Positions 51,975-60,804 of a stretch of 61,065 nt of DNA are shown one piece after another. The position numbers and the translations under genes were made by a program. The stretch's first letter is position 1. Each line of letters starts with the position of its first letter. Source of the DNA: an uncultured Veillonellaceae bacterium (GTDB lineage: Bacteria > Bacillota > Negativicutes > Veillonellales > Negativicoccaceae); NCBI GenBank assembly GCA_900556745.1, contig USPU01000001.1, forward strand, positions 1-61,065, written 5' to 3'. The notes beneath the pieces were generated by a model. The model searched no databases and had not been told where the DNA came from. It was given only the letters and a program-made list of their open reading frames with translations.

Positions 51975-52196
51975 TTACCCTAATGTCTTTTTCCCGGCTA
52001 CGTCAGAACTTCCGAGAATCGTCCCCATGGAACGCGTCGATAAGAAGCCGCGTTTTTTGCGCCGGTTTTCGACTGCCATTTCTTCCCCCGTCGTGTCGTC
52101 CGTCACGTTGACGGCTTGCGCTGTCGGCGCCGGCTGTTTAATTTCCGGCATACGAGGCGCACGAAATCCCAAAGCGTTAGCAATAAATTTACACAT
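51975..52196 (-). CDS. Small conserved podovirus protein, 73 aa
   Basis: MCKFIANALGF with a proline-rich centre and the C-end KKRGFLSTRSMGTILG, a tail pattern common to small proteins between terminase and portal genes in podoviruses. Role unknown; possibly a head completion or membrane-bound helper. Confidence 0.65.
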   Translation of the reverse strand: MCKFIANALGFRAPRMPEIKQPAPTAQAVNVTDDTTGEEMAVENRRKKRGFLSTRSMGTILGSSDVAGKKTLG

Positions 52197-52208
52197 GTTT
52201 TCTCCTCC

Positions 52209-53519
52209 TTAAAAAAATGAATATTGCGTGTTGGCGCGTGTTTTCCGCACCGCGGCTAACCGACTCGCCACCGGCGCCGCAAACGTTAAAGCGGCCGCGT
52301 CTGCCACGTCAGGAGATCGGCCGCTACGTTCCTTGATTCTGTCTTTCTTTTCCAGTAATATGCGCCCTTTCGCATCGTAACCGTATTCCGGTATGGACAA
52401 CTCCGCTTGCAGTCGTTCATGTTCCGGCAAACTTCCGCCACGTTGTAGCCATGCGCGCATTTCGTCCCACATCTCCGCCCGACGGTTGACGTACTTGTCA
52501 TCTCTAACCGCTTTCCCACCGAACGGCACTTCTATCACCGTGTAGCCTAATTGCCGCAAACGGTCAATCACACCCTCACCGCGTCCGGCATCAATGAATA
52601 CTGCGTCCGGCTTATGCGTTTCAATTTCCCGCGCGACAATTTCCGCAAGTTTCATATTATCCACGCCGGAAAACAGGACCGGCTCATACATGCATAAACC
52701 GCGACGCCGCACGATGCAAGAACTGTCCGCACCGTACCGCGCGACGTCAACGCCCAAGACAACCGGCGCGCCCGTTATATCCTCCTCAACGACCCGCCGC
52801 GCCCTTGCTTGCGCTACCAAATCAATCGAAATAAGGACATTAAACGCCGACGCCGTGAAATCGCAATACAATTCTTGCCGGATTGCATCGTCGGACATAT
52901 CCCGCTTCATTTCTTCAATTTCTTCTTCCGGTAAAATACCGCTATCGGCTACCGTAAAACGGCACGTGTACCACGCCGGATCTTGCAAGCCACGCTGGTA
53001 CATCTCATAAAAAGCATTTTGCCCTTTTGGCGTGCCGATAAACGTCGCCCAACCGGAACGATCAGCCAACGCCGGACGAATAATCTCGTTCCAGACCTCC
53101 GGCTTTATTTGCGCGTATTCGTCCAGTACAACGCCGTCCCAATAGCTGCCGCGCAATGAATCAGGATTGTCCGCGCCTTTGATATATATGCGCGCCCCTT
53201 GTCTGTTATCGTGCCGTGACGGCAATTCAACAAACAACTCCGATTCATTCACCAGCCGCCCCGGTATCGGCGACGTGTAATATTTTAAGTACGCCCACGC
53301 TATTTGTTTCGCCTGTACTCGAAACGGCGCAATGTACGCATATTGCGGCGACGGATTATCACACAATATCGCCTGCTTTAGCATATGATTAATCATTCCG
53401 ACGGTTTTGCCGAAACGACGATGCGCAACCACAACAGAAAAACGCGCTTTTTCCAGTCCCGGGTGTATTTCTGTTTTCCACAATGCGCGCGGCGTATACG
53501 GTATAACGACTTTACTCAT
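52209..53519 (-). CDS. Terminase large subunit
   Basis: A 436-residue DNA-packaging motor. The Walker A-like motif is VVAHRRFGKTVGM, Walker B is VVLDEYAQI, and the nuclease domain has LGVDVARYGADSS (Asp) and FIDAGRGEG. Start MSKVVIPYTP overlaps the small subunit gene by 8 bp. Confidence 0.95.
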   Translation of the reverse strand: MSKVVIPYTPRALWKTEIHPGLEKARFSVVVAHRRFGKTVGMINHMLKQAILCDNPSPQYAYIAPFRVQAKQIAWAYLKYYTSPIPGRLVNESELFVELPSRHDNRQGARIYIKGADNPDSLRGSYWDGVVLDEYAQIKPEVWNEIIRPALADRSGWATFIGTPKGQNAFYEMYQRGLQDPAWYTCRFTVADSGILPEEEIEEMKRDMSDDAIRQELYCDFTASAFNVLISIDLVAQARARRVVEEDITGAPVVLGVDVARYGADSSCIVRRRGLCMYEPVLFSGVDNMKLAEIVAREIETHKPDAVFIDAGRGEGVIDRLRQLGYTVIEVPFGGKAVRDDKYVNRRAEMWDEMRAWLQRGGSLPEHERLQAELSIPEYGYDAKGRILLEKKDRIKERSGRSPDVADAAALTFAAPVASRLAAVRKTRANTQYSFF

Positions 53520-53898
53520 CGCTTGCCCAGCCAAACTCTATTTGTACCGCGCCGCCGTCTGTTCCGGTTATTTCCGCCCGCTTTTTAGGATTAAACGCGT
53601 CATCTGTCCGTTCAAGATACCATTTAGATACATCAACATCTTCCGCTTCAATCGCTTTGTGAATGTTGTATTTTGCCCGCAGTCCTGTCCGCGCGCTCCA
53701 TTCTGCTACTTTGTCAGTAAACCCCGCGTTTTGTTCGCAATACCTGTAGTACGTATCACGGGAAATTCCCGCGAAATCACAGGCTTGAGTGACGTTTGCG
53801 CCCACGGTAAAAGCCTTCTCTAGTTTTCTGACAACGTCTGGCGTAACCGCAAGCGGCCGACCGCCCTTGTCTTTCTGTTTTTTTCTTGCCTCCGCCAT
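53512..53898 (-). CDS. Terminase small subunit
   Basis: A 128-residue DNA-recognition subunit. A helix-turn-helix covers about residues 15-55 (GGRPLAVTPDVVRKLEKAF, NVTQACDFAGISRDTYYRY). Start MAEARKKQ follows AAGGTGGTG. The first gene of the late block, just after the promoter/terminator element. Confidence 0.88.
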   Translation of the reverse strand: MAEARKKQKDKGGRPLAVTPDVVRKLEKAFTVGANVTQACDFAGISRDTYYRYCEQNAGFTDKVAEWSARTGLRAKYNIHKAIEAEDVDVSKWYLERTDDAFNPKKRAEITGTDGGAVQIEFGWASDE

Positions 53899-53921
53899 TG
53901 GTTTCACCACCTTAGGGCAAT

Positions 53922-53969
53922 AAAAAAGCACTCCCGGAAGAGTGCCTATAATTTCACACTATCATTATA
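53922..53969 (-). promoter_or_regulatory. Early/late boundary: promoter followed at once by a terminator
   Basis: Minus strand GGG-TATAAT (-10 at 53964-53969; poor -35), then a hairpin GCACTC/GAGTGC with T6 (53922-53945) only about 12 nt after the expected RNA start. Late genes would need antitermination or activation, which the ArpU-like gene next door could supply. Confidence 0.65.
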
Positions 53970-53999
53970 CCCCATTGTAAGGTAGTTTTTGGTAGTTAC

Positions 54000-54422
54000 T
54001 TATCGGAAATACTTTTTCTGATACGCATCAAGCGCGCACACGTGCATGTCTTTTATCGTCGAATACTGGTAATGCATTATCCTTGCCACCTCATGCAAAC
54101 GCAGCGGAACGGTATTAGCATAGTACAAAAATAGCACCGTTCTATATCGTATATCTGTAATTGCGTTGATACGTATCAAAATGCGCTTTTTGCGTTCGCT
54201 ATATTCATCTATAGCCTTGTCTATTTCTTTGTCCATGTCGGCCAATTTTACCGCCGCGTTGGCTATGTCTGAATGGCGCGTTCCCGATACCGGCTCAGAA
54301 AGTGGACGGGCAAGGCTGGTCACACGAGCCGCCAGCTTTCTCTTCTCCTCAATCAGTGCATCAATCCGCATATTAAGTTCTCGCAGCTTCTCAAGTTCTT
54401 CTCGCGCCTGATCGTTCACCAT
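54000..54422 (-). CDS. DUF1492/ArpU-like late gene regulator
   Basis: A 140-residue protein: a coiled coil over residues 1-85, then a sigma-70 region 4-like helix-turn-helix (YRTVLFLYYANTVPLRLHEV, QYSTIKDMHVCAL). Such proteins activate late genes in Firmicute phages. It is the last early gene, facing the late promoter. Confidence 0.8.
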   Translation of the reverse strand: MVNDQAREELEKLRELNMRIDALIEEKRKLAARVTSLARPLSEPVSGTRHSDIANAAVKLADMDKEIDKAIDEYSERKKRILIRINAITDIRYRTVLFLYYANTVPLRLHEVARIMHYQYSTIKDMHVCALDAYQKKYFR

Positions 54423-54432
54423 TAGCGTCCCC

Positions 54433-54696
54433 CTATTCGCCGAATACCAAATCTATGTCGGTGTCCATGTTCCAGTCTTTTATCCAACCGTTATACGTAG
54501 AAAACAGAATAACCCGGCCTTCATCGTTCGTAATGTGGCGGCAACAAGCGTATTTCTCGCTCCACCCCTCTTTTTTGTATTTATCCGATTCGTGCTTCTT
54601 AAACTTATTCAGCGTTGCCAGCGCTAGTGATTCATCCTTTTCGCCGAACATTGCCACGTGTTGTGCGTTTTTTCTTATTGTGTAGAATACTGCCAT
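54433..54696 (-). CDS. Hypothetical protein, 87 aa, paralogue of its neighbour
   Basis: Starts MAVFYTIRKNAQHV after AGGAAG. The first 35 residues align with those of the next gene (FYxIR, FGE, E-AL). It overlaps that gene by 65 bp. No family recognised. Confidence 0.6.
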   Translation of the reverse strand: MAVFYTIRKNAQHVAMFGEKDESLALATLNKFKKHESDKYKKEGWSEKYACCRHITNDEGRVILFSTYNGWIKDWNMDTDIDLVFGE

Positions 54697-54925
54697 TGCG
54701 CTTCCTGCCTTTCCGGTCTTCTGCCCACACGTCATATTCTTCGATGTAGCTGTATGTCCGCTTAATGATTCCCATTTCGTCCGTATCTTTCCGGTCAATG
54801 GTAACCTGTTCATCCGGCTTTTCTTTTTGCAGTCTGTAATACGTCTTTAGCGCCTTTCTTTCTTCATCTTCTCCATATATCCATTTCAGCGTACCATCGA
54901 TCCTGATATTATAGAAAGTTGTCAT
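54632..54925 (-). CDS. Hypothetical protein, 97 aa
   Basis: MTTFYNIRIDGTLKWIYGE then a charged helical region and a very basic C-end (KKKRTTRGNVRRKG). The basic tail lies in the overlap with the following gene. Probably a small early phage protein that touches nucleic acid; unproven. Confidence 0.55.
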   Translation of the reverse strand: MTTFYNIRIDGTLKWIYGEDEERKALKTYYRLQKEKPDEQVTIDRKDTDEMGIIKRTYSYIEEYDVWAEDRKGRKRNGSILHNKKKRTTRGNVRRKG

Positions 54926-54955
54926 GTTTCTTCCTCCTCTGACCGCGCTTAATGG

Positions 54956-55354
54956 TTAATCATTCGCCCGGGCCTCTCTGACACCGATCGCCCGTTCCAG
55001 CGCAGCCAATGCCTGACGCACGGATAAGTCTTGCGGCTCTTCCGACAACAAGGTAGCCACGGACAAGCACAGCACCGCTCCGGAAAGATCCTGATCAAGC
55101 CCCTTATCCGTGGCGTACTCCATCGCGCCGATGCTTTCCACTTTCTCTTGGTGATGGTCAAGATAGCGTTTAATATACCAGCGAGCCTTTCGTAAGTCCT
55201 CTAATTCGGTATCTTTAGATTTTTTACCGGCGCGAGAAATGTACTTGACCGCGTTCCCCAGATGATACCCAAGCCGCCAAGATTCGATCGCCTCAATCGT
55301 TTCAAACTTTCCGTCCGTGTAGTGCGCCGGATGATTAATGATGTCGTTATTCAT
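54956..55354 (-). CDS. DUF3310 phage protein
   Basis: A 132-residue protein with the DUF3310 pattern NHPAHYTDGKFETIEAIESW, GNAVKYISRAGKK and DLRKARWYI. The family is common in early regions of phages; a nucleotide-metabolism role has been suggested but not shown. Confidence 0.85.
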   Translation of the reverse strand: MNNDIINHPAHYTDGKFETIEAIESWRLGYHLGNAVKYISRAGKKSKDTELEDLRKARWYIKRYLDHHQEKVESIGAMEYATDKGLDQDLSGAVLCLSVATLLSEEPQDLSVRQALAALERAIGVREARAND

Positions 55355-55376
55355 GTTTGCTTTTCTCCTTGCTCTA

Positions 55377-55622
55377 TTAAAGTCTTTTGCCGACCAGAAT
55401 GCCGACGAACTCTTTCATCGTTTCATCGTCAATCTCGCCGCCGCGTCTTTTTAGCAGCCAGCACCGAACCGCATAAACGATTTCCCTTGCGTAGTCCTCT
55501 TCCTGAAAAAACGCATCCTCTTCGTCATAAAATAAGCCTTTTGCTTTCATACCGAACCAATAGCTAGTAATGTTCTGCACCTCTTCCATTAATACGCCGC
55601 TTTTATTTACCTTCTCAATCAT
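55377..55622 (-). CDS. Hypothetical early phage protein, 81 aa
   Basis: Starts MIEKVNKSGV after GGAGAGG; an upstream frame to 55655 lacks a site. Helical and acidic, no family recognised. It overlaps the end of the nuclease gene by 8 bp. Confidence 0.55.
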   Translation of the reverse strand: MIEKVNKSGVLMEEVQNITSYWFGMKAKGLFYDEEDAFFQEEDYAREIVYAVRCWLLKRRGGEIDDETMKEFVGILVGKRL

Positions 55623-55950
55623 CTTGATCGCCTCTCCATTCTCTAAACATTTCAAACCAATCAGCCGCCGCCATCGTGATTAGCCACTCACAGTGATTTT
55701 TGCGATGCGCCACAATCGGCACCCGACCGCTCTTTTGAGAATCTCGTCGAGCTTGCGCCATTGCGTCCTCAATGTTCAACCGTTCCACTCGCTTTACTTC
55801 CACATGCACGCCCGGAAGGCCGACCACGTCGGCGGCCTCTCCCGTATTTCCGCAATATTGAGCAGTCCGCCGCGCTTCCCAACCGTTGGCGCGGCATAAT
55901 CGGGCAAACTCAAGTTCGCCGCGCTTTCCTTTTTGCTTGCCGTTTGTCAT
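55615..55950 (-). CDS. PDDEXK endonuclease, Holliday-junction-resolvase-like
   Basis: A 111-residue nuclease of the Hjc/PDDEXK type: GKRGELEFARLCRANGWEAR carries the first glutamate, ADVVGLPGVHVEVKRVE holds D and ExK. Likely resolves branched phage DNA. Its start overlaps the repeat-protein stop by 4 bp. Confidence 0.8.
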   Translation of the reverse strand: MTNGKQKGKRGELEFARLCRANGWEARRTAQYCGNTGEAADVVGLPGVHVEVKRVERLNIEDAMAQARRDSQKSGRVPIVAHRKNHCEWLITMAAADWFEMFREWRGDQDD

Positions 55951-56390
55951 TTAGACGCCGCTTCTTCCATGGATTCTCGTATTTGTTTCATCTCAAATGA
56001 TCCGATTTCCGGATCAGCATAAGACGCTGCGTCAAGGCCTTTTACAAGTCCGATACGAATTGCGTTCATTTGTAGGTCACTGAATTTAGGATCGGCGTAA
56101 ATACCCACGTCAACGCCGCTTTCAAGTCCCTCGCGGATCTGCCACATTTGCTTCCATTTGAACTTGGGGTCAGCATAGCAAGACACATCAAGCCCCTTTT
56201 CAAGACCAAAGCGAATTTGTTGCATTTGATTATCTCTATATTTTGTATTGGCGTATATTGCCACATTAGCGTTGCATGTTCTCAAGCCTGAAACGATTTC
56301 AAAAACTTGATATTCGTTAAAGCCTTTCAATAATTCTTCCACTTGCTCTAGTTGTTCTTCGCTCAATGCCCTTTCTGCCCTTTTTGCCAT
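55947..56390 (-). CDS. Repeat protein with ADPKF-QM-QIR-GLE units, 147 aa
   Basis: Residues 20-140 consist of about five 25-residue units of the form (G)(L/V)DV-YADPKF---QM-QIR-GLE-. Start MAKRAERA follows GGAGGTG. Such repeats occur in gut Firmicutes and their mobile elements; the function is unknown. A helical solenoid that binds another protein is a reasonable guess. Confidence 0.75.
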   Translation of the reverse strand: MAKRAERALSEEQLEQVEELLKGFNEYQVFEIVSGLRTCNANVAIYANTKYRDNQMQQIRFGLEKGLDVSCYADPKFKWKQMWQIREGLESGVDVGIYADPKFSDLQMNAIRIGLVKGLDAASYADPEIGSFEMKQIRESMEEAASK

Positions 56391-56443
56391 CTTCAACACC
56401 TCCGCCACGCTTCATTTTTACCCTCTTTATCCATCTAAACACT

Positions 56444-56539
56444 TTGATTTTATTTTTGATTTTCGGAAAAAATCAGACGGGAAAGGGGAGGGAGCAAGGG
56501 AACGACACTTCCGGGGGAGCCTTGCGACCCCCGGAGTGT
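56444..56539. other. G-rich and hairpin element in a non-coding gap; possible replication origin
   Basis: A four-tract G motif (GGG-AAA-GGGG-A-GGG-AGCAA-GGG, 56479-56500, plus strand) is followed by a 35-bp dyad (ACACT-T-CCGGGGG / CCCCCGG-AGTGT, 56505-56539). A T-rich dyad TGATTTT/AAAATCA lies at the left. The gap 56391-56636 has no gene. Confidence 0.5.
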
Positions 56540-56636
56540 TTTCCCGCCCACCTCTTTCCCCTGTCAGTTACGGAAAGTAACTCCCTATATATATGCGGGT
56601 TTTTCCTCAATATTGTTAACGCGTTTTTCACTCCTT

Positions 56637-58697
56637 TTATTTACATTCCCCGGCGTCATAAACCTCTCCGTTTTCTATCTGTAATGTTCCTCCGGTTTCG
56701 GAATATTCTTTAAGATAGTTTCGGACGGTTCGTTCCGATACCTGCAAATATTCGGCAACGTCAGAAACTTTTGCCCGGCCGTCTACTGTTGCCGCACTTC
56801 CGTTCTTGCCCACTTGTGAAAATATTTCAAAGGCCGTCTGCAAACTGTCCATGCGCCGTTGTTTCTTCTCTTGTTTTGCCGCGTTGCCTTTTTTGCTCAA
56901 CTGTTCAGCGTTAAGGAATGCGCCTAACACTCGACTGTCAGACAAAACATTTTCCGTGTCTGGATAGTGTCGCGGATAATCAAACCAGATGTTAATCGGT
57001 TCAAAGGGGGCAAACTCACGCAACGTTCCCTCAATCCGCCACGCCGTTCGTCCTCCGGTGTCGATGTTTTCCGTGTCCAGTTCCGTCATGTCAATCAGCG
57101 CATCAGGATCGCGGGCGAATACGCCGCTGCCGCTCGCTCTGTCCATTGACCGTTTGCCGGCTTGCGTACCTTTTGAATGGTGGTGACAGTAAATGACGGC
57201 GCAATCAAGCTCCGTGCATACCTTATCGAATTGATTACAAAAATGCGCCATTTGGTCAGCGGAGTTTTCATCGCCGGTGATAACTTTATATATCGGGTCA
57301 ATAACAACCGCGATATAATTCTTTTTTTGCGCCCTTCTGATGAGTTTAGGCGCAAGCTTATCCATCGGCACCGATTTACCCCTTAAATTCCAAATATCAA
57401 TAGATTTTATTGATTTTGGCGCAGTCTTTGTGGCCGCGTATACTTCTTTGAAACGATGTAGGCAACTCGCCCTGTCCAGTTCCAAATTGACGTATAACAC
57501 GCGTCCCTGCGCGCAATCGAAACCTAGCCACTGTTTGCCCTCGGCAATGGCGATGCATAATTGAATTAGCGCGAACGACTTGCCCGCCTTTGACGCGCCC
57601 GCTAATAGCATTTTGTGGCCTTGGCGTAAAATGCCGTCAATCAATGGCGCCGATAATGGCGGCATATCGTCCCATGTATCGGCAAGGCTTTCCGGATCGG
57701 GTAAATCATCATTTACCGCTTCAATCCATTCTCGCCACTCCGCCCAGCTGCGTTTGCCGATGTTAGTATCCACCAAATATTGTTTGTGACCGTCACGAAT
57801 AGCGCCCGGCAATCGAGATAAGCGGGACGGATTTTTGTTTTGCCGGTCAACGCTTAAACCATTTTTCTCGCAGACACTATACAGAAAATCAACGCGTTTT
57901 CGGTACTCGTCATAATTGATGGCGTCAATGCGGACAATCGCGTGCAATGACTTTTTGCCGCTATATACCAGACACGCCACCGGAATTTCCAGCTGCCGCA
58001 AGATTTCATTTTGCTTTTCAATGTCGGTGCTGTCCGATTCAACCAGCGTATAGCGATAATCGGTCACATTGGCGTTCTTGCAACCTTGCCCGTCCAGCGG
58101 GTTAAATCGAATCCACGCGCCAGCCTCCGTGTTGTATGTGCCAATGGTATCGGTAATGTCGTCCGGACTTCGGCGTAGCGATTCAATCAGTTGTCCCGCC
58201 GTTCTGTCCCAAAACCCCATACTCGGCAAATATCGGCCGTTTTTCGCATGGTAGCTTTCCGACACATAGCCGACATGTTCGTCCGCCTCAAATAGCGTTT
58301 CAAGATAGGTGATTAATTGTTGCGCCGGATCCCATGTGGAAGGCTCAACCAGTTCCCGTCCTTCCAGCCATTCTGTTTGAATGATCTTGTAATCTTGCGT
58401 TATTTCGGCGTCCCATGCTAACTCGTGTACATCTTTCGCCGCCGGCTTCCAGCCGTGCTGTTTGGCAAGCATGAACACAGTCCCCGCCGTGACGGGTGTC
58501 GCGTTACCGTTAAATCCTGCCCACTTGCGCGCGCATTCTCCTTCATGGAAACGCGCCGTGTCGTTCCGGCTCCAGTCTTCCCAAATATGCACGGGGTATC
58601 CTTCCAACTTTAACGCCATGCCGACATTTAGCCAGTCCTGATAATCAAGCGCGGCGGGGTCGATGCAGTCGAGCGCCTTTAATATGTCACGGTTCAT
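56637..58697 (-). CDS. Primase-helicase (PriCT-AEP-RepA-type ATPase)
   Basis: A 686-residue replication protein. Residues 10-90 match the primase C-terminal-2 domain (DYQDWLNVGMALKLEG). Residues about 150-340 resemble an archaeo-eukaryotic-type primase (KKSLHAIVRIDA, SRLPGAIRDG). Residues about 355-560 are a RecA-like helicase core with GASKAGKS (Walker A), VVIDPIYK (Walker B) and VIYCHHHSKG. A winged helix is at the C-end. It likely starts phage DNA synthesis. Confidence 0.85.
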   Translation of the reverse strand: MNRDILKALDCIDPAALDYQDWLNVGMALKLEGYPVHIWEDWSRNDTARFHEGECARKWAGFNGNATPVTAGTVFMLAKQHGWKPAAKDVHELAWDAEITQDYKIIQTEWLEGRELVEPSTWDPAQQLITYLETLFEADEHVGYVSESYHAKNGRYLPSMGFWDRTAGQLIESLRRSPDDITDTIGTYNTEAGAWIRFNPLDGQGCKNANVTDYRYTLVESDSTDIEKQNEILRQLEIPVACLVYSGKKSLHAIVRIDAINYDEYRKRVDFLYSVCEKNGLSVDRQNKNPSRLSRLPGAIRDGHKQYLVDTNIGKRSWAEWREWIEAVNDDLPDPESLADTWDDMPPLSAPLIDGILRQGHKMLLAGASKAGKSFALIQLCIAIAEGKQWLGFDCAQGRVLYVNLELDRASCLHRFKEVYAATKTAPKSIKSIDIWNLRGKSVPMDKLAPKLIRRAQKKNYIAVVIDPIYKVITGDENSADQMAHFCNQFDKVCTELDCAVIYCHHHSKGTQAGKRSMDRASGSGVFARDPDALIDMTELDTENIDTGGRTAWRIEGTLREFAPFEPINIWFDYPRHYPDTENVLSDSRVLGAFLNAEQLSKKGNAAKQEKKQRRMDSLQTAFEIFSQVGKNGSAATVDGRAKVSDVAEYLQVSERTVRNYLKEYSETGGTLQIENGEVYDAGECK

Positions 58698-60277
58698 GCT
58701 CGAATCCCCCTAATCTGCTCTTTTACGATGGCGTTCATCTTCCATTTGTTTTGGGCAATGAAACCGATCGCCCGTGTCGCTTGGTCTTTTGTCCAATTGC
58801 CGACGTCTTTCATGCCGTATCGTTCCAGCGTCCGCATCTGTAACGGCGTCGCCAATCCTGCGTCTATACGCTTAAATAAGCGATTAAGGACAACGGAGGC
58901 CGCGCCTTTACATGAAATGCCCTCCGGATCAACGCCCAACTTTCGCAATGTCTGCGCTTGTTTTTCCGTAACCGGTTCGCGTTCCCACGCAAAGTCGGGT
59001 TCATAATCAAGCAGCATGCCGCCGCCGATAGAAAATTCAAATTGCATAACGTTGACGGTCTTACTCTTTTTCGTGCTGTTTTTTTCCAGCAGGTCTTTCA
59101 TTGCCTGTTCGCGCTCTTTGACAATATCGCGATCGACTTCGTCGGCAAGTTCCAACAGGTCCAGCTGTTCCCCGTCCGCATCGGTAAGTTTTTGTGTGAT
59201 CCGCGCCAGTTTTTCTTCTTTATCGGCGACAATGTCAGCCGGCCGGCACAGTTCCATTCGCCCCGACTGCCACAAAAAGTCCAGCAATAATAAATCTTTT
59301 TTGTTCGGCGCCGGACGTGTTCCCCTGCCCACCATTTGAACGTAAAGGCTTCGGATTTTAGTCGGCCGCAAAATGACGATGCAATCTACTTCCGGACAAT
59401 CCCAGCCTTCCGTCAATAACATAGCGTTACATAGTACGGAATATTTACCGCGTTCAAAATCGCGGATAATGTCCGCACGATCAGCCGATTCGCCGTTCAC
59501 TTCCGCCGCGGATATGCCGATATCCTGTAACGCTTTTACCATCTTCCGGCTTGTATCAATGAGGGGTAAAAACATGACTATTTTGCGGTCAGAAGAAAGC
59601 GGTTTAACTTCCCGCGCAATCTCCGATAAATACGGTTCAATTGCATGTCCGCTATCGCCGGCCGCATAATCGCCGCCGGATCTGCCAACTTGACTGATGT
59701 CAATTTTTAGCGGTATTTGTTTTGCGATAATCGGCACGAGATAACCTTGATTAATCGCCGTAATGGTCGAATATTCAAAGGCTAACGAATCAAATATTTC
59801 ACCCAGTTTCTTTTTGTCGCCGCGATCCGGTGTCGCCGTTACGCCTAAATATTTCGCTTGGAAATGGTCAATAATACGTCGATATGTGGGACTTAGCGCA
59901 TGATGCGCTTCATCAATAATGACCGTGTCGAAATGGTCATGATCAAAGGCTTGTAAACGGCTTTCTCTTGATAGCGTCTGCACGCTTGCAATGGTGATCG
60001 GCGCCATACTGTGAAGGCTCGTTTGCGTGCCTTTTTCAAGCGCCGTCATGCATCCGGTCAGCGTTTCAATCTTTTCCGCCGCTTGGTTCAATAATTCTTC
60101 ACGATGCGCAAGTACCAGCACCCGCTTGCCGGCTGCTACAATGCGCCGTACAATTTCGGAAAAGATTACGGTTTTGCCCGTTCCGGTCGGGCAAACGAGC
60201 AACGTTTTCGGTCGCCCGTTCGCCCACTCCGCGAACACTGCTTCCACCGCTTGTTCTTGGTAGTCGCGTAGTCGCAT
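58694..60277 (-). CDS. DEAD/DEAH-type superfamily 2 helicase
   Basis: A 527-residue helicase: motif I CPTGTGKTVIF, motif II IIDEAHHALS, motif III TATPDRGDKK, motif VI QMVGRGTRPAPNK. Related to phage recombination/replication helicases of the UvsW type. It overlaps the primase gene by 4 bp. Confidence 0.93.
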   Translation of the reverse strand: MRLRDYQEQAVEAVFAEWANGRPKTLLVCPTGTGKTVIFSEIVRRIVAAGKRVLVLAHREELLNQAAEKIETLTGCMTALEKGTQTSLHSMAPITIASVQTLSRESRLQAFDHDHFDTVIIDEAHHALSPTYRRIIDHFQAKYLGVTATPDRGDKKKLGEIFDSLAFEYSTITAINQGYLVPIIAKQIPLKIDISQVGRSGGDYAAGDSGHAIEPYLSEIAREVKPLSSDRKIVMFLPLIDTSRKMVKALQDIGISAAEVNGESADRADIIRDFERGKYSVLCNAMLLTEGWDCPEVDCIVILRPTKIRSLYVQMVGRGTRPAPNKKDLLLLDFLWQSGRMELCRPADIVADKEEKLARITQKLTDADGEQLDLLELADEVDRDIVKEREQAMKDLLEKNSTKKSKTVNVMQFEFSIGGGMLLDYEPDFAWEREPVTEKQAQTLRKLGVDPEGISCKGAASVVLNRLFKRIDAGLATPLQMRTLERYGMKDVGNWTKDQATRAIGFIAQNKWKMNAIVKEQIRGIRA

Positions 60278-60279
60278 AA

Positions 60280-60801
60280 TCAGAACGGCGGGTTCGTGTT
60301 ATCGGCGGCCGCCTTGACGAACGCCAATAATTCCTTGTCATTCGGCGCGAGATAGCGGGCAATCTCATTGCGCCACCGTGTTTGTCCGTCGCGGTTTGTG
60401 TATGCTTTTTTCTCTACCTTCACATAGCCGCTTTTACCAATCGCGCCGTCAAAGTCAATGCGCGCCCGTTCGTTTTCTTTCTTCATGCCGATAGACAGAA
60501 AGAATTGCCCGATTTTCCACTCTAAATCGTTACGTAATACGAGATTATCGAAGGCGCGCACGTTGCGTTGCCCGTCGGATAATTCAAGCGTTAATTTTGC
60601 CATGTTACACGGCGGAAATTTCTCATTGCCGCGCGTCCGCGTCTTTTCGTATTCTTTGACGGTGAACATGTAAATGCCATTTTCAAACGGATCAAAATTA
60701 TTGCTGTCTTGGGTGATTTCATCTCCCCAACCTAACTCACGCACTTGTGGTTCTCCGTTCGGAGTGTTGGCGAATTTTTTCCAGTTAGCTGTTTGTTCCA
60801 T
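60280..60801 (-). CDS. DUF669 phage protein
   Basis: A 173-residue protein of DUF669 (FENGIYMFTVKEYEKT, FPPCNMAKLTLELSD, FDNLVLRNDLEWKIGQFF). These proteins are found beside phage recombination and replication genes; a single-strand DNA-binding role is suspected because of the fold pattern and context. Confidence 0.85.
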   Translation of the reverse strand: MEQTANWKKFANTPNGEPQVRELGWGDEITQDSNNFDPFENGIYMFTVKEYEKTRTRGNEKFPPCNMAKLTLELSDGQRNVRAFDNLVLRNDLEWKIGQFFLSIGMKKENERARIDFDGAIGKSGYVKVEKKAYTNRDGQTRWRNEIARYLAPNDKELLAFVKAAADNTNPPF

Positions 60802-60804
60802 TTG

